Below the pieces are notes generated by a model. The model was not told the DNA's origin. It worked only from the letters and a program-made list of their open reading frames with translations, and did not search any database. Positions 17,751 through 25,873 of a DNA stretch of 41,210 nt are shown piece after piece; positions within the stretch are counted from its first letter, which is position 1; every line of letters starts with the position of its first letter. This DNA comes from a bacterium UBA3734. Its GTDB lineage: Bacteria; Bacteroidota; Bacteroidia; Bacteroidales; Bacteroidaceae. The stretch is taken from positions 1 to 41,210 of the forward strand of contig DFHC01000091.1 of assembly GCA_002372575.1 (NCBI GenBank), in the 5' to 3' direction. Made by a program: the position numbers and the translations under genes.

Positions 17751-19553
17751 TCACTCGGCGGAATAGTCGGCTACGGTCTTGCGATACATATTATAGGTTC
17801 GCGCGCGAGAAATGTAGCCTTTGAGCGTACCATCGACGTCAACCACCGGCAGGTTGTTGGCGTTGGTGGTTTCAAATTTCTGCATCACGTCGGTCATCGG
17901 GTCGGCGGTGGTGAGCGTCGCGGAAACGTCGGTCATCACGTCGCTCACGGTGAATCGGCTGTAGAGTTCGGTGCGGAACATCACGTGGCGCATCCGCGTG
18001 ACGTCGATTTCGCCCATAAGATGGTTTGCCGCATCTACGACGGGAATAAAATCGCCACGACTCTGGCTGATGACGTGGATGAGCCTTCCGAGCGGCATGT
18101 CGGGCTGTACGGCGGTGTATTCTCGCTCGATGATGCTGTCGAGAGTCATCAGCGTGAGCACCGACTGATCGACGTGGTGCGTGACGAGCTTGCCCTGTCG
18201 GGCCAGGCGGATGGCGTAGATGCTGTGCGGCTCAAACAGGCTGATGGTGATGACTGCTGCCACGCTCACCACGATGAGTGGAATGAAAAGCGCATAACCG
18301 CCCGTGATTTCAGCAATGAGGAAGATGCCCGTGAGCGGTGCGTGCATCACGCCGGCCATTACACCGGCCATTCCCAAAAGCGTGAAAGTCCTTTCCGACA
18401 CCAACGGCCCCACCTCGTTCACGTTCCAGAGACGCGAGAAGAGGAATCCGCTGAATCCGCCCACGAAAAGCGACGGCGCAAACGTTCCGCCGACACCGCC
18501 GCTACCGTTGGTGGCCGACGTGGCAATCACTTTCGTCAGCAGCACGAGCGCAACGTACCACAGCAGCATATTCCCGTGGCCATAGAACAGCGAATTGTTG
18601 AGCATCTGGTTCCAGTCGGCCTCGCTTTCGCCGTTGAGCAGGATGTTCAGCGCGCCGTAGCCCTCGCCGTAGAGCGCGGGAAACAGGAAAATGAGCAGGC
18701 TGAGCAGCGTTCCGCCAAGGGCCAGACGCACGTAGCGTTGATTCTTGAGCTTGCTGAAAACGCCCTCGCACACGTCCATCATGCGAATGAAGTAGAGGCT
18801 CACGAGTCCGCAGGCCACGCCGAGCAAAATCGCAGGCAGAAGTGCACTGAGCTGCCATTCGGTGTCGAGATTGATGGCAAAAAGCGCGTCGCTGCCCATG
18901 AAAATATAGGTGAAGCAGGTGGCCGTGACACTCGCCGTGAGAATCGGCAGCAGCGAAGCCATCGAAAGGTCAACCATCAGCACTTCAAACGTGAAGACAA
19001 GACCAGCCATCGGCGCCTTGAAAATGCCTGCGATGGCTGCCGCCGCGCCACTGCCCACAAGGAGCATCAGCTTTTTGTTGTCGAAGCGGAAAAACTGGCC
19101 GAGATTCGAGCCGATGGCCGAGCCCGTGAGCACAATCGGAGCCTCGGCACCCACCGAGCCGCCGAATCCAATCGTAATGGCCGAGGCAATGACCGATGTC
19201 CAGCAGTTGTGGCCGCGCAGTCGCGACTTTTTCGACGAGATGGCATAGAGAATGCGCGTGATACCGTGCGAAATGTTGTCTTTCACGACGTAGCGCACGA
19301 ACAGCATCGTCAGCCAAATGCCAATGACGGGGAAAACAAGGTAGAGCCAGTTGGCCGAGCTTGCCGAGAACCTCGACGTGAGCAGCGAGGAAATCAGATG
19401 GATGAGTTCGTGGAGCACGAAGGCCGCCACCGATGCGAAAAAGCCAATCAGCAGCGCGAGCACAATCATCAGCTGCCGCTCGGGAATGCGGGCGGTCCAG
19501 CGCAGCACTCGCTCTTGCAGTGCGCTACTGGCGGATGATTTTGAACTCTCCAT
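17751..19553 (-). CDS. ClC family chloride channel/antiporter with CBS pair
   Basis: 600-residue membrane protein of the voltage-gated chloride channel family. ClC signatures: GSVGAEAPIV (the GxEGP motif with the gating Glu kept but the next Gly replaced by Ala), GIFKAPMAGLVFTFE (proton-pathway Glu position occupied), and GSGGVGGTFAPSLFVGG. About residues 450-590 form two CBS domains (TAVQPDMPLGRLIHVI..., TVSDVMTDVSATLTTADPMTD...), a cytoplasmic regulatory module that often binds adenine nucleotides. Probably a chloride/proton exchanger used in acid or ionic stress. The start overlaps the end of tsaC by 29 nt on the same strand, so the two are translationally linked in the barrel-tsaC-clc operon. 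Confidence 0.88.
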   Translation of the reverse strand: MESSKSSASSALQERVLRWTARIPERQLMIVLALLIGFFASVAAFVLHELIHLISSLLTSRFSASSANWLYLVFPVIGIWLTMLFVRYVVKDNISHGITRILYAISSKKSRLRGHNCWTSVIASAITIGFGGSVGAEAPIVLTGSAIGSNLGQFFRFDNKKLMLLVGSGAAAAIAGIFKAPMAGLVFTFEVLMVDLSMASLLPILTASVTATCFTYIFMGSDALFAINLDTEWQLSALLPAILLGVACGLVSLYFIRMMDVCEGVFSKLKNQRYVRLALGGTLLSLLIFLFPALYGEGYGALNILLNGESEADWNQMLNNSLFYGHGNMLLWYVALVLLTKVIATSATNGSGGVGGTFAPSLFVGGFSGFLFSRLWNVNEVGPLVSERTFTLLGMAGVMAGVMHAPLTGIFLIAEITGGYALFIPLIVVSVAAVITISLFEPHSIYAIRLARQGKLVTHHVDQSVLTLMTLDSIIEREYTAVQPDMPLGRLIHVISQSRGDFIPVVDAANHLMGEIDVTRMRHVMFRTELYSRFTVSDVMTDVSATLTTADPMTDVMQKFETTNANNLPVVDVDGTLKGYISRARTYNMYRKTVADYSAE

Positions 19554-20094
19554 TCTCGCTAATCTTGATGATGCTGCTGGGCTTGTGGGGCTTCTTTTCC
19601 TGCCGACGGCTCCAGCAGACGTAGTCCACCGCGTCTAACAAGGCTGGGGAAATGTCGCGGAAATGCTGTGGAGCAGGCTCTCCGCTCACGTTGGCGCTGG
19701 TGCTCACGATGGGTTTCTGGAAACGATAGCAAAGCTCTTTCGAGAAGGGTTCGTGCGTCAATCGCATGGCCACGCTGCCGTCTTCGGCCACGAGGTTCGG
19801 AGCCAGTCCGCTCGCCTTGTCGAAAATCAGGGTGATGGGCGAGGTGGCCAGCTCCATGATGTTCCATGCCACTTCGGGCACGTTTCGCACGTAGCGCTGC
19901 AGGCGGCCTTCGCTGTCAACAAGGCAAATCAGCGCTTTCGAGTCTTCGCGCTGCTTGATTTGGAAAACGCGCGCTACGGCCTCGGCATTCGTGGCGTCGC
20001 AGCCGATTCCCCAAATCGTGTCGGTAGGGTAGAGGATTACGCCTCCCTTGCGCATCACCTCCACCGCTTTCCGGATATCGTCTTCTTGCTTCAA
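19525..20094 (-). CDS. tsaC: Threonylcarbamoyl-AMP synthase (YrdC/TsaC family)
   Basis: Makes L-threonylcarbamoyl-AMP from threonine, bicarbonate and ATP for the t6A modification of ANN-decoding tRNAs. 189 residues, a stand-alone YrdC domain: GGVILYPTDTIWGIGCDA near the N terminus, the KxR-type motif KQREDSKAL, and PIVSTSANVSGEPAP. The start codon is TTG (20094), whose last two bases form the stop of the upstream barrel gene (TTGA, 4-nt overlap); the first internal ATG would remove part of the fold. Coupled to the barrel gene upstream and overlapping the ClC gene downstream. Confidence 0.88.
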   Translation of the reverse strand: MKQEDDIRKAVEVMRKGGVILYPTDTIWGIGCDATNAEAVARVFQIKQREDSKALICLVDSEGRLQRYVRNVPEVAWNIMELATSPITLIFDKASGLAPNLVAEDGSVAMRLTHEPFSKELCYRFQKPIVSTSANVSGEPAPQHFRDISPALLDAVDYVCWSRRQEKKPHKPSSIIKISENGEFKIIRQ

Positions 20095-20756
20095 AACACA
20101 AGGATTTTGTAGCCGAAGGTCAGGGAGAAATATTGGTTGCGAGCCTTTCCGAGCAGCATACGGGCCTTGTCGCTCTTAGCCACTCGGCGCGGAGCCCAGT
20201 TCCAACGTCCGTCGATGGTGAAATTCTTCGCCACGACCAGTTCCACGCCGATAGGGAAAGAAAATTCGCCCTTGTGCAACTCATCTTTGATGTTGTTGTT
20301 GAGGTCGGCAACCTTCGCCCTTCCGCTAATCATCGTACTGAAGGTGATGCCCGCATAGAAACCCAGTTTCTGGTTGAAGGAATACTTCAGGAGATAGCTC
20401 GTGTCAAGATAGTCAAGATTGTATTCGTAGGGATTCTCGGGGCCAACGAGGTAGTTCCCGCGCTCTTCCTCGATAATCATATTGGGATCTACGACGATGT
20501 TCTTCGCGCCTTTTCTGGAATAGGCGGCCTCGAAAGTCATGGAGAAGTTCGGATTGACGAAAACTTCCGTCAGAAGGGCTCCGCGGAACCATGGCTTCAT
20601 GTCGCCGCCTACTGCCGTCATGGTCGAAATCGACGGTCCGACCTTTCCTCCCACGAGAACGTCCCACATATCGTAGGGTTCTTCTCTCAATTGTGCCTGA
20701 ACAGTGGTGCTGACTGCAAACGACAGCATCACTGCGAAAAAAAGAATCTTTTTCAT
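20091..20756 (-). CDS. PorT-like outer-membrane beta-barrel protein
   Basis: 221 residues: signal peptide MKKILFFAVMLSFAVSTTVQAQ, then alternating amphipathic strands (VLVGGKVGPSISTM, LGFYAGITFSTMIS, NQYFSLTFGYKILVF) ending in a terminal aromatic, as in outer-membrane barrels of the PorT-like family common in Bacteroidota. Eight strands are plausible for this size. No enzymatic motif is seen; function unknown. First gene of the minus-strand operon with tsaC and clc, with a -7 box at 20789-20796 giving a leader of about 27 nt. Confidence 0.75.
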   Translation of the reverse strand: MKKILFFAVMLSFAVSTTVQAQLREEPYDMWDVLVGGKVGPSISTMTAVGGDMKPWFRGALLTEVFVNPNFSMTFEAAYSRKGAKNIVVDPNMIIEEERGNYLVGPENPYEYNLDYLDTSYLLKYSFNQKLGFYAGITFSTMISGRAKVADLNNNIKDELHKGEFSFPIGVELVVAKNFTIDGRWNWAPRRVAKSDKARMLLGKARNQYFSLTFGYKILVF

Positions 20757-20788
20757 ACTTCGTTTTGAATTTTAAATTGATTTTGATG

Positions 20789-20821
20789 CAAAGGTACAAC
20801 TTTTTATTGAAATGAGTCCAA
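20789..20821 (-). promoter_or_regulatory. Promoter for the barrel-tsaC-clc operon
   Basis: TACCTTTG on the minus strand (20796-20789) with TTG (20821-20819) 22 nt upstream, slightly longer than the consensus spacing. Divergent to the fmt promoter 50 bp away. Confidence 0.6.
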
Positions 20822-20838
20822 CTTGCGGAAGAAATTTG

Positions 20839-20846
20839 TAACTTTG
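20839..20846 (+). promoter_or_regulatory. -7 box for fmt
   Basis: TAACTTTG matches TAnnTTTG; the ATG at 20866 follows 19 nt later. No good -33 element. Confidence 0.5.
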
Positions 20847-20865
20847 CACGTAATTTTTGACGAAT

Positions 20866-21924
20866 ATGACGAAAAATGACTTGAAAATCGTGTTCATGGG
20901 CACGCCGGAGTTTGCAGTGGAAACGCTTCGTGCATTGGTGGAGGGAGGCTACAATGTGGTGGCCGTGGTGACGCAGCCCGACAAGCCTGTCGGACGGCAT
21001 GGCTCGGTTTTGCGGGCGCCGGCAGTGAAGGAATACGCCCTTTCGGTGGGGCTCCCCGTGTTGCAGCCCGAAAAGATGAAAGATGCTGGTTTTGTCGAAC
21101 AGCTGCGCAGCTATCACGCTGATTTGCAGGTGGTTGTGGCCTTTCGGATGTTGCCGGAAATTGTGTGGGCGATGCCTCGCTTCGGCACGTTCAACGTCCA
21201 CGCGGCCCTCTTGCCGCAGTATCGTGGTGCTGCGCCGATTAACTGGGCGATTATCAATGGTGAGACGGAAACTGGCGTCACCACTTTCTTCCTCGACCAC
21301 GACATTGATACGGGTAAAATAATCTTACAAGAACGCTTCCCCATTCCCGACGATGCCGACGTGGAATACGTTTACGACGGATTGATGCATCTTGGTGCTG
21401 AAATCGCCCTTGAAACCGTCGATTTAATCATTTCTTCCGGTGGAAAAGTTTCTGTAATCCCGCAGGAAGAAATCCTTTCAGCAATATACTCTGAATACTC
21501 CCCTCTCCCTTTGGAGAGGGGTCGGGGGAGAGGCTGTCAATTGTCAATTGTCAATTGTCAATTGAAAACAGCTCCCAAACTCTTCAAGGAAAACTGCCGA
21601 ATTGATTGGTATCAGTCAGTGAAAAATATTTACAATTTTGTACGTGGGCTTTCGCCCGTTCCATCAGCGTGGACCACGCTTGTTCCCCTTGCTGAGACCG
21701 AGTTGCATACCCCTATTGACTTGAAAATTTTCAAAACCCAGATGGCTTCCGAAGCCTGCGAAGCAGAGCCTGGCACGCTTCGTACGGTGAAAAATCGCCT
21801 TTTCGTTGCTACTGCTGACGCGTGGCTCGAAATACTCGACCTCCAGCAGGCTGGCAAGAAACGAATGACCGCCCGCGACTTCCTCAATGGCTTTAAGAAT
21901 CCCACGGAGTTTCGTCTGAAATAA
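20866..21924 (+). CDS. fmt: Methionyl-tRNA formyltransferase
   Basis: Formylates initiator Met-tRNA using 10-formyltetrahydrofolate. The ATG at 20866 gives MTKNDLKIVFMGTPEFAV; an in-frame TTG at 20857 is less likely. Formyltransferase domain: GTPEFAVETL, then the catalytic block FNVHAALLPQYRGAAPINWA (Asn and His) and the Asp-containing FLDHDIDTGKI. The C-terminal OB-like domain starts near LFKENCRIDW. At 352 residues it is longer than the usual 310-325 because of an insertion around residues 210-233 joining the two domains (SPLPLERGRGRGCQLSIVNCQ). That insertion consists of a palindromic element and four 7-bp tandem repeats. All catalytic parts are present, so the gene looks functional. It converges on gtrA with an 8-nt gap. 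Confidence 0.92.
   Translation: MTKNDLKIVFMGTPEFAVETLRALVEGGYNVVAVVTQPDKPVGRHGSVLRAPAVKEYALSVGLPVLQPEKMKDAGFVEQLRSYHADLQVVVAFRMLPEIVWAMPRFGTFNVHAALLPQYRGAAPINWAIINGETETGVTTFFLDHDIDTGKIILQERFPIPDDADVEYVYDGLMHLGAEIALETVDLIISSGGKVSVIPQEEILSAIYSEYSPLPLERGRGRGCQLSIVNCQLKTAPKLFKENCRIDWYQSVKNIYNFVRGLSPVPSAWTTLVPLAETELHTPIDLKIFKTQMASEACEAEPGTLRTVKNRLFVATADAWLEILDLQQAGKKRMTARDFLNGFKNPTEFRLK
21497..21562 (+). repeat. Composite coding repeat in fmt: palindrome plus (TGTCAAT)4
   Basis: CCCCTCTCC (21500-21508) and GGAGAGGGG (21513-21521) form a perfect 9-bp inverted repeat with a CTTT loop, followed by a G-rich arm, then four exact tandem copies of TGTCAAT (21535-21562). It is translated as the interdomain insertion of Fmt. 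The palindromic part is related to the element at 15100-15140. Confidence 0.8.
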
Positions 21925-21932
21925 ATTTACAT

Positions 21933-22319
21933 CTATTTCAGTTTGTTGAATACCATTCTCACCATAAAAAAGTTGACGGGAACCACGATGCAATATACGG
22001 GTAGCGGTGCGTATTCCTGACTAACGCCAAGCCAAATGAATACGTTGAGAAGCGTTATACTTAGCAAATAGTTGCACAAGTGCGCTCCTGCGAAGCCGAT
22101 GCCGTTTTTAACATTTTTCTCCTTCTTAAAGGTGAATAAGGCAGTCAGCATGTAGTTTGCGAAAAAACTCAACAGATAGCCAACCGTATAGGCCACTGTT
22201 GGATTGATATATTTTTGGAGAATCCAATAGATACCATAGTGCAGCGCGGTTGCAAACACCCCCACCATGGCAAAGCGAATCATCTCGCCCATCGTCTTGC
22301 GATTGAAAATTTTTAACAT
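21933..22319 (-). CDS. GtrA family membrane protein
   Basis: 128 residues with four hydrophobic helices: FAMVGVFATALHYGIYWIL, VAYTVGYLLSFFANYMLTA, LCNYLLSITLLNVFIWLG and PVYCIVVPVNFFMVRMVF. The RFAMVGVFAT opening, the SFFANY motif between the first helix pair and the RMVFNK ending define the GtrA/DPMS-like family. Members act in moving lipid-linked sugars across the inner membrane or in teichoic/arabinogalactan-type glycosylation. Located beside the glycan cluster but on the opposite strand, so participation is possible and not shown. Confidence 0.85.
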   Translation of the reverse strand: MLKIFNRKTMGEMIRFAMVGVFATALHYGIYWILQKYINPTVAYTVGYLLSFFANYMLTALFTFKKEKNVKNGIGFAGAHLCNYLLSITLLNVFIWLGVSQEYAPLPVYCIVVPVNFFMVRMVFNKLK

Positions 22320-22338
22320 ACTTCGTCAAAATTTTCTG

Positions 22339-22346
22339 CAAAGGTA
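22339..22346 (-). promoter_or_regulatory. -7 box for gtrA
   Basis: TACCTTTG on the minus strand, 20 nt upstream of the gtrA ATG; no clear -33 TTTG. Confidence 0.5.
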
Positions 22347-22490
22347 CAATTTTTCTACGAGATAATGCCACCGAAATTCAATTTTGTGTCACGATTTTCA
22401 AAAATGTATCAAAGAATGAAAAAATGTGAAAAGTCCTGGTTAGAACTCCATTTTTTTGTTAAATTCCTTTTCGATGTCTAAAAAAAGGAG

Positions 22491-22498
22491 TACCTTTG
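22491..22498 (+). promoter_or_regulatory. -7 box for the glycan cluster leader
   Basis: TACCTTTG on the plus strand. Transcription would start near 22504, leaving about 170 nt before the aminotransferase ATG. No TTTG at the normal -33 distance, as expected for a regulated promoter. Confidence 0.55.
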
Positions 22499-22503
22499 CA
22501 CCA

Positions 22504-22673
22504 TAAATAGTGAAAACACGACTGATTATACAAACGGTTCTGCGGAAACTAAGTTGTTTCCCTACGCGGAGGCATTGATAGTCAAAGGGTTGCGCTTTGC
22601 CAATGGCTGCGCAACTTGACTCTCCGATTCGAATTCTAACGGAGAGGAGGGATTGATGTGCCTCCAAGAAAGT
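22504..22673 (+). promoter_or_regulatory. Structured 5' leader of the glycan cluster
   Basis: The 354-nt gap between gtrA and the aminotransferase (22320-22673) holds two divergent -7 boxes and this leader. Three hairpins follow each other: GGAAAC/GTTTCC (22544-22549 with 22556-22561); GTCAA and GTTGCGC (22581-22585, 22589-22595) with GCGCAAC and TTGAC (22609-22620), a 12-bp stem with a 3-nt bulge; and TCTCCG/CGGAGA (22621-22626 with 22640-22645). The last stem overlaps a purine-rich, Shine-Dalgarno-like GGAGAGGAGGG. No known riboswitch is recognised. Function as attenuator or antiterminator target is inferred. Confidence 0.55.
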
Positions 22674-23777
22674 ATGATTAAATTCTTAGATTTACAGAAA
22701 ATTACTGCGAAATATGCCGACGAGATCCACGAGGCGGTGAGTCGTGTCGTTGATTCTGGTTGGTATCTTCAAGGCGAAGAAAACGAGCGATTCGAGCAGC
22801 ATTATGCCGATTACATCGGCACGAAGCATTGTGTGGGTTGCGCCAACGGCCTTGACGCGCTCATCTGGATTTATCGTGCCTACATCGAAATGGGCGTGAT
22901 GCAGCCAGGCGACGAGGTCATCGTGCCGGCCAACACCTACATCGCCTCGATTCTCGCCATCACGGAAAACGGCTTGAAGCCTGTGCTCGTGGAGCCGCGC
23001 CTCGACACGCTCGAAATTGACGCCGACCGCATCGAGGAGGCCATTACTGAGCGTACTCGCTCCATACTCCTTGTCCACCTCTACGGGCGCTGCGCCTACA
23101 CGGAGAAAATCAGCGAAATCTGCCGAAAACACGGCCTAAAACTCGTCGAAGACAATGCGCAAGCGCATGGGTGTAACTCTCAACTCTCAAAAACTGGTTC
23201 GCTGGGCGAAGCCGCAGGCCACTCGTTCTACCCGGGAAAAAACCTCGGTGCCTTTGGCGACGGTGGTGCCGTGACCACCAACGACAAGGAACTCGCCGAC
23301 ACCGTACGCGCCCTCGCCAACTACGGCTCGGAAAAGAAATACGTTTTTAAATACAAAGGTCGCAACAGCCGTTTGGACGAGATTCAAGCCGCCGTGTTGG
23401 ACGTGAAACTCCGTCATTTAGACGAAGACAACGCCCACCGGCAGGAAATCGCCAACTACTATTACGAGCATATCGCCAATCCGCTGATTACGCTGCCCAC
23501 GCGCCTGCCCGACGCCCACAACGTCTATCACCTTTTCCCTATTCTGTGCGAGAAGCGCGACGCGTTGCAGTCCCATCTGGCGGAGAACGGCATCCAAACC
23601 TTCATCCACTATCCCATTCCGCCGCATCAGCAGCAGTGTTACAGGGCGTGGAATGACCTCTCTTTCCCCATCACCGAGCAAATCCACCAGCAGGAACTCA
23701 GCCTGCCGATCAGTCCCGTGATGACGATGGAGGAAGTAAATGATATATTAAGGGTAATTCGAGGTTTTTACACCTAA
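22674..23777 (+). CDS. DegT/DnrJ/EryC1 sugar aminotransferase (FdtB/QdtB-like)
   Basis: PLP-dependent transamination of a nucleotide-linked keto-sugar, closest in appearance to the 3-aminotransferases that make dTDP-3-amino-3,6-dideoxyhexoses. 367 residues from the ATG at 22674 ([14 protein letters not shown]); an ATG at 22656, well spaced from a purine-rich run, would add six residues. Visible motifs: [36 protein letters not shown] and the Schiff-base Lys in [18 protein letters not shown] short stretch NSQLSKTG, encoded by a 7-bp duplication (AACTCTC twice, 23175-23188), sits in the loop before [10 protein letters not shown] content matches the housekeeping half, unlike the cluster that follows. 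A dedicated ketoisomerase is not in the window. Confidence 0.88.
   Translation: MIKFLDLQKITAKYADEIHEAVSRVVDSGWYLQGEENERFEQHYADYIGTKHCVGCANGLDALIWIYRAYIEMGVMQPGDEVIVPANTYIASILAITENGLKPVLVEPRLDTLEIDADRIEEAITERTRSILLVHLYGRCAYTEKISEICRKHGLKLVEDNAQAHGCNSQLSKTGSLGEAAGHSFYPGKNLGAFGDGGAVTTNDKELADTVRALANYGSEKKYVFKYKGRNSRLDEIQAAVLDVKLRHLDEDNAHRQEIANYYYEHIANPLITLPTRLPDAHNVYHLFPILCEKRDALQSHLAENGIQTFIHYPIPPHQQQCYRAWNDLSFPITEQIHQQELSLPISPVMTMEEVNDILRVIRGFYT
23175..23190 (+). repeat. 7-bp tandem repeat (AACTCTC)2 in the aminotransferase gene
   Basis: Two exact AACTCTC copies plus AA, encoding NSQLSK in a surface loop. Shares the TCAA core and 7-bp period with the TGTCAAT repeat in fmt. Confidence 0.5.
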
Positions 23778-23884
23778 AGTGATGATAGGATGAAAATGCT
23801 TGGGTGGACTTCTAATGTCGCTATACATACCGAGAATATGCAGTAACAAAGGTAATAATTAATCAAGTAATAAATCGATACGTT
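23778..23884 (+). other. Spacer at the composition boundary
   Basis: 107 nt between the aminotransferase and ACP1. AT-rich, no coding potential and no plus-strand TAnnTTTG box. It marks the change from GC-rich to AT-rich DNA, the probable left edge of an acquired segment. No direct repeat, tRNA or integrase is visible here. Confidence 0.5.
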
Positions 23885-24112
23885 ATGGAGTTTAATTTGT
23901 TTATTGAAAAAATTGCTAATCAGTTTGATGACACTGATGCAAGTGAAATAACTGCTGATACTGAATATCAGGAGTTGGACGAGTGGAGTTCTTTAACAGC
24001 TATGAGCATCATAGCTTTTGTTAAAACAGAAATGGGAAAAACCATCACGGGACGTGAGATCCGTTACGCTAAGACGGTAAAGGATTTGTATAATCTCATT
24101 ATGGCTAAATAG
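23885..24112 (+). CDS. Acyl carrier protein 1
   Basis: 75-residue acidic four-helix ACP. The phosphopantetheine serine is Ser36 in DEWSSLTAMS, a variant of the usual DSL motif with Ser before it. Strongly similar to ACP2 (shared FDDTDASEITA and ELDEWSSL), so the two are recent paralogues. Too divergent from the housekeeping AcpP to be the fatty-acid carrier; likely a dedicated carrier for the acyl chain built by the adjacent SDR and KASIII. Its stop is followed immediately by the SDR1 ATG. Confidence 0.88.
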   Translation: MEFNLFIEKIANQFDDTDASEITADTEYQELDEWSSLTAMSIIAFVKTEMGKTITGREIRYAKTVKDLYNLIMAK

Positions 24113-24865
24113 ATGAGTCTGCAGTACAATCCATTCTCTTTGTCTGACAAGACCGTTCTTGTGACGGGTGCCTCCTCTGGAATAGGTCGTGGCATAGCGA
24201 TTACTTGTTCTAAAATGGGAGCATCTGTCATGATCAATGGTCGTAGCATGGCCAAACTAAAGGAGACATTCTCTTTGATGGAAGGGGATAGAAATACCAT
24301 CGTTGCAGGAGACCTGACAGATAAAGCTTCGTTGATGGAAATAGTGGGCAAACTCTCAAAATTGGATGGCATCGTCCATTGTGTAGGTGTAGGTCAACGG
24401 ATGCCGTGCAAAGACTTGACAGATAATGATATATCCCAAGTGATGGATGTTAATTTCAAAGCTCCAGTGTTGCTTCAAGCAGAAATACTTCGTCAAAAGA
24501 AGATAAACAAAGGCGCATCTATTGTTTTTATAGCATCCATTGCATCGTGGTCACCCAGTATGGGAAATTCCATGTACAGTGCCTCTAAAGGGGCCGTTAT
24601 ATCATATGCAAACTGTTTGTCGTTAGAGTTGGCTCCAAGAAAAATCAGGGTTAACTGTATCAGTCCGGCAATGGTATGGACTGATCTGATACAAAATGAA
24701 GCTGTTGACGAAAAACAGCTGAAAGAAGATGAAAAAAAATATCCTCTTAAACGTTACGGGCAACCAGAAGATATTGCGAATCTCGCAGTTTATATGTTGT
24801 CGGATGCATCCACATGGATGACTGGAAGCAATGTAAAAATATCCGGAGGGGGGAAATTGAGTTGA
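24113..24865 (+). CDS. Short-chain dehydrogenase/reductase 1 (FabG-like)
   Basis: 250-residue classical SDR. NAD(P)-binding TGASSGIG near the N terminus, catalytic Ser in FIASIAS, Tyr155 and Lys159 in YSASK, and a C-terminal DASTWMTGSNVKISGGG. Between ACP1 (0 nt gap) and KASIII-1 (2 nt gap), so most likely reduces a 3-oxoacyl group on ACP1 to the 3-hydroxyacyl form. The Asn of the usual NNAG motif is replaced (HCVGVG). A G6 run at 24848-24853 lies close to the stop. Confidence 0.85.
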   Translation: MSLQYNPFSLSDKTVLVTGASSGIGRGIAITCSKMGASVMINGRSMAKLKETFSLMEGDRNTIVAGDLTDKASLMEIVGKLSKLDGIVHCVGVGQRMPCKDLTDNDISQVMDVNFKAPVLLQAEILRQKKINKGASIVFIASIASWSPSMGNSMYSASKGAVISYANCLSLELAPRKIRVNCISPAMVWTDLIQNEAVDEKQLKEDEKKYPLKRYGQPEDIANLAVYMLSDASTWMTGSNVKISGGGKLS

Positions 24866-24867
24866 TA

Positions 24868-25869
24868 ATGGCATATATTAAAGCAATTTCATATTACCTA
24901 CCAGAAAAGGTAGTAACAAATGAGGAACTTGTAAAAGAGTTTCCGGAGTGGAGTGTTGATAAGGTTGCCCAGAAGGTCGGGGTGGATTCTCGTCGTATTA
25001 CAGCAGAAAACGAAACAGCGGGAGACCTGGCAGAAAAGGCAGCACGCAGACTTTTCGAGGAATATGATGTAGATCCTAAGTCAATAGACTTTCTTATGCT
25101 CTGTACTCAAAGTCCCGATTATTTCCTTCCTTCAACAGCCTGTATTCTGCAAGACAGACTTGGTATTCCAACATCTGCAGGCGCTTTTGATTATAACCTA
25201 GGATGTTCTGGATGTATATATGGCATGGCAATTGCTAAAGGACTGATAGAAGCAGGGATTGCCCGTAATGTTCTTCTGCTTACTGCTGAAACTTACAACA
25301 AATACCTTCATCCGTCAGATAAGAGCAATCGTTCTATTTTTGGCGATGGGGCAGCAGCCTGTTTGATTTCCACAGAAGGTTTTGCCAAGATCGGTGAGTT
25401 CTCATTGGGTACTGATGGTAGTGGGGCAAATCATTTGATTGTCAAGTCTGGCGCATCCCGTCAAAAGTCTCCGACAGGCAAGTCTGTTGAAGATGAAGAA
25501 GGACATATATGGCATGATGATTACCTTTATATGAATGGCGGTGCTATTTTCAATTTTACATTGGATGCAGTTCCTGCTATGATGAAAGACATCTTGGCTA
25601 AAAACAAGATAGAAAAGGATGGTATTGATTATTATGTGTTCCATCAAGCCAACAAGTTCATGTTAAGTACCATTCGCAAAGTATGTCTCTTGCCGAAAGA
25701 TAGGTTCTACATCAATCTATATAACACAGGCAATACAGTATCGTCAACAGTATTGATCGGCCTTAAAGATTGTATTGACAACGGCTCCATTAAGAAAGGC
25801 GATAAAGTGATGATCTCTGGTTTTGGTGTCGGATTGTCGTGGGGTGGAACACTATTGAGTTTCAATTAA
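24868..25869 (+). CDS. 3-oxoacyl-ACP synthase III-like protein 1
   Basis: 333 residues from the ATG at 24868; an upstream in-frame start would overlap SDR1 by over 50 nt. KASIII (FabH) fold with the complete triad Cys113 (LGCSGC), His259 (FHQANK) and Asn289 (NTGNT), plus the GFGVGLSWG C terminus. FabH-type enzymes condense a short acyl-CoA with malonyl-ACP; some relatives instead transfer acyl groups. With ACP1 and SDR1 it forms a minimal module able to give a 3-oxo or 3-hydroxyacyl-ACP. It differs clearly from KASIII-2 and -3, which resemble each other more. Confidence 0.87.
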   Translation: MAYIKAISYYLPEKVVTNEELVKEFPEWSVDKVAQKVGVDSRRITAENETAGDLAEKAARRLFEEYDVDPKSIDFLMLCTQSPDYFLPSTACILQDRLGIPTSAGAFDYNLGCSGCIYGMAIAKGLIEAGIARNVLLLTAETYNKYLHPSDKSNRSIFGDGAAACLISTEGFAKIGEFSLGTDGSGANHLIVKSGASRQKSPTGKSVEDEEGHIWHDDYLYMNGGAIFNFTLDAVPAMMKDILAKNKIEKDGIDYYVFHQANKFMLSTIRKVCLLPKDRFYINLYNTGNTVSSTVLIGLKDCIDNGSIKKGDKVMISGFGVGLSWGGTLLSFN

Positions 25870-25873
25870 GCTT

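Noticed and set aside
17985..19538. 517-residue open frame on the plus strand
   Set aside because: Highly charged antisense of the ClC gene, no domain.
23847..23854. TACCTTTG on the minus strand, possible antisense promoter into the aminotransferase gene
   Set aside because: No -33 element at suitable distance; a single 6-base match in AT-rich DNA is weak.
24848..24853. G6 run near the end of SDR1 as a slippage site
   Set aside because: Only six bases and at the very C terminus, so a shift would change little.
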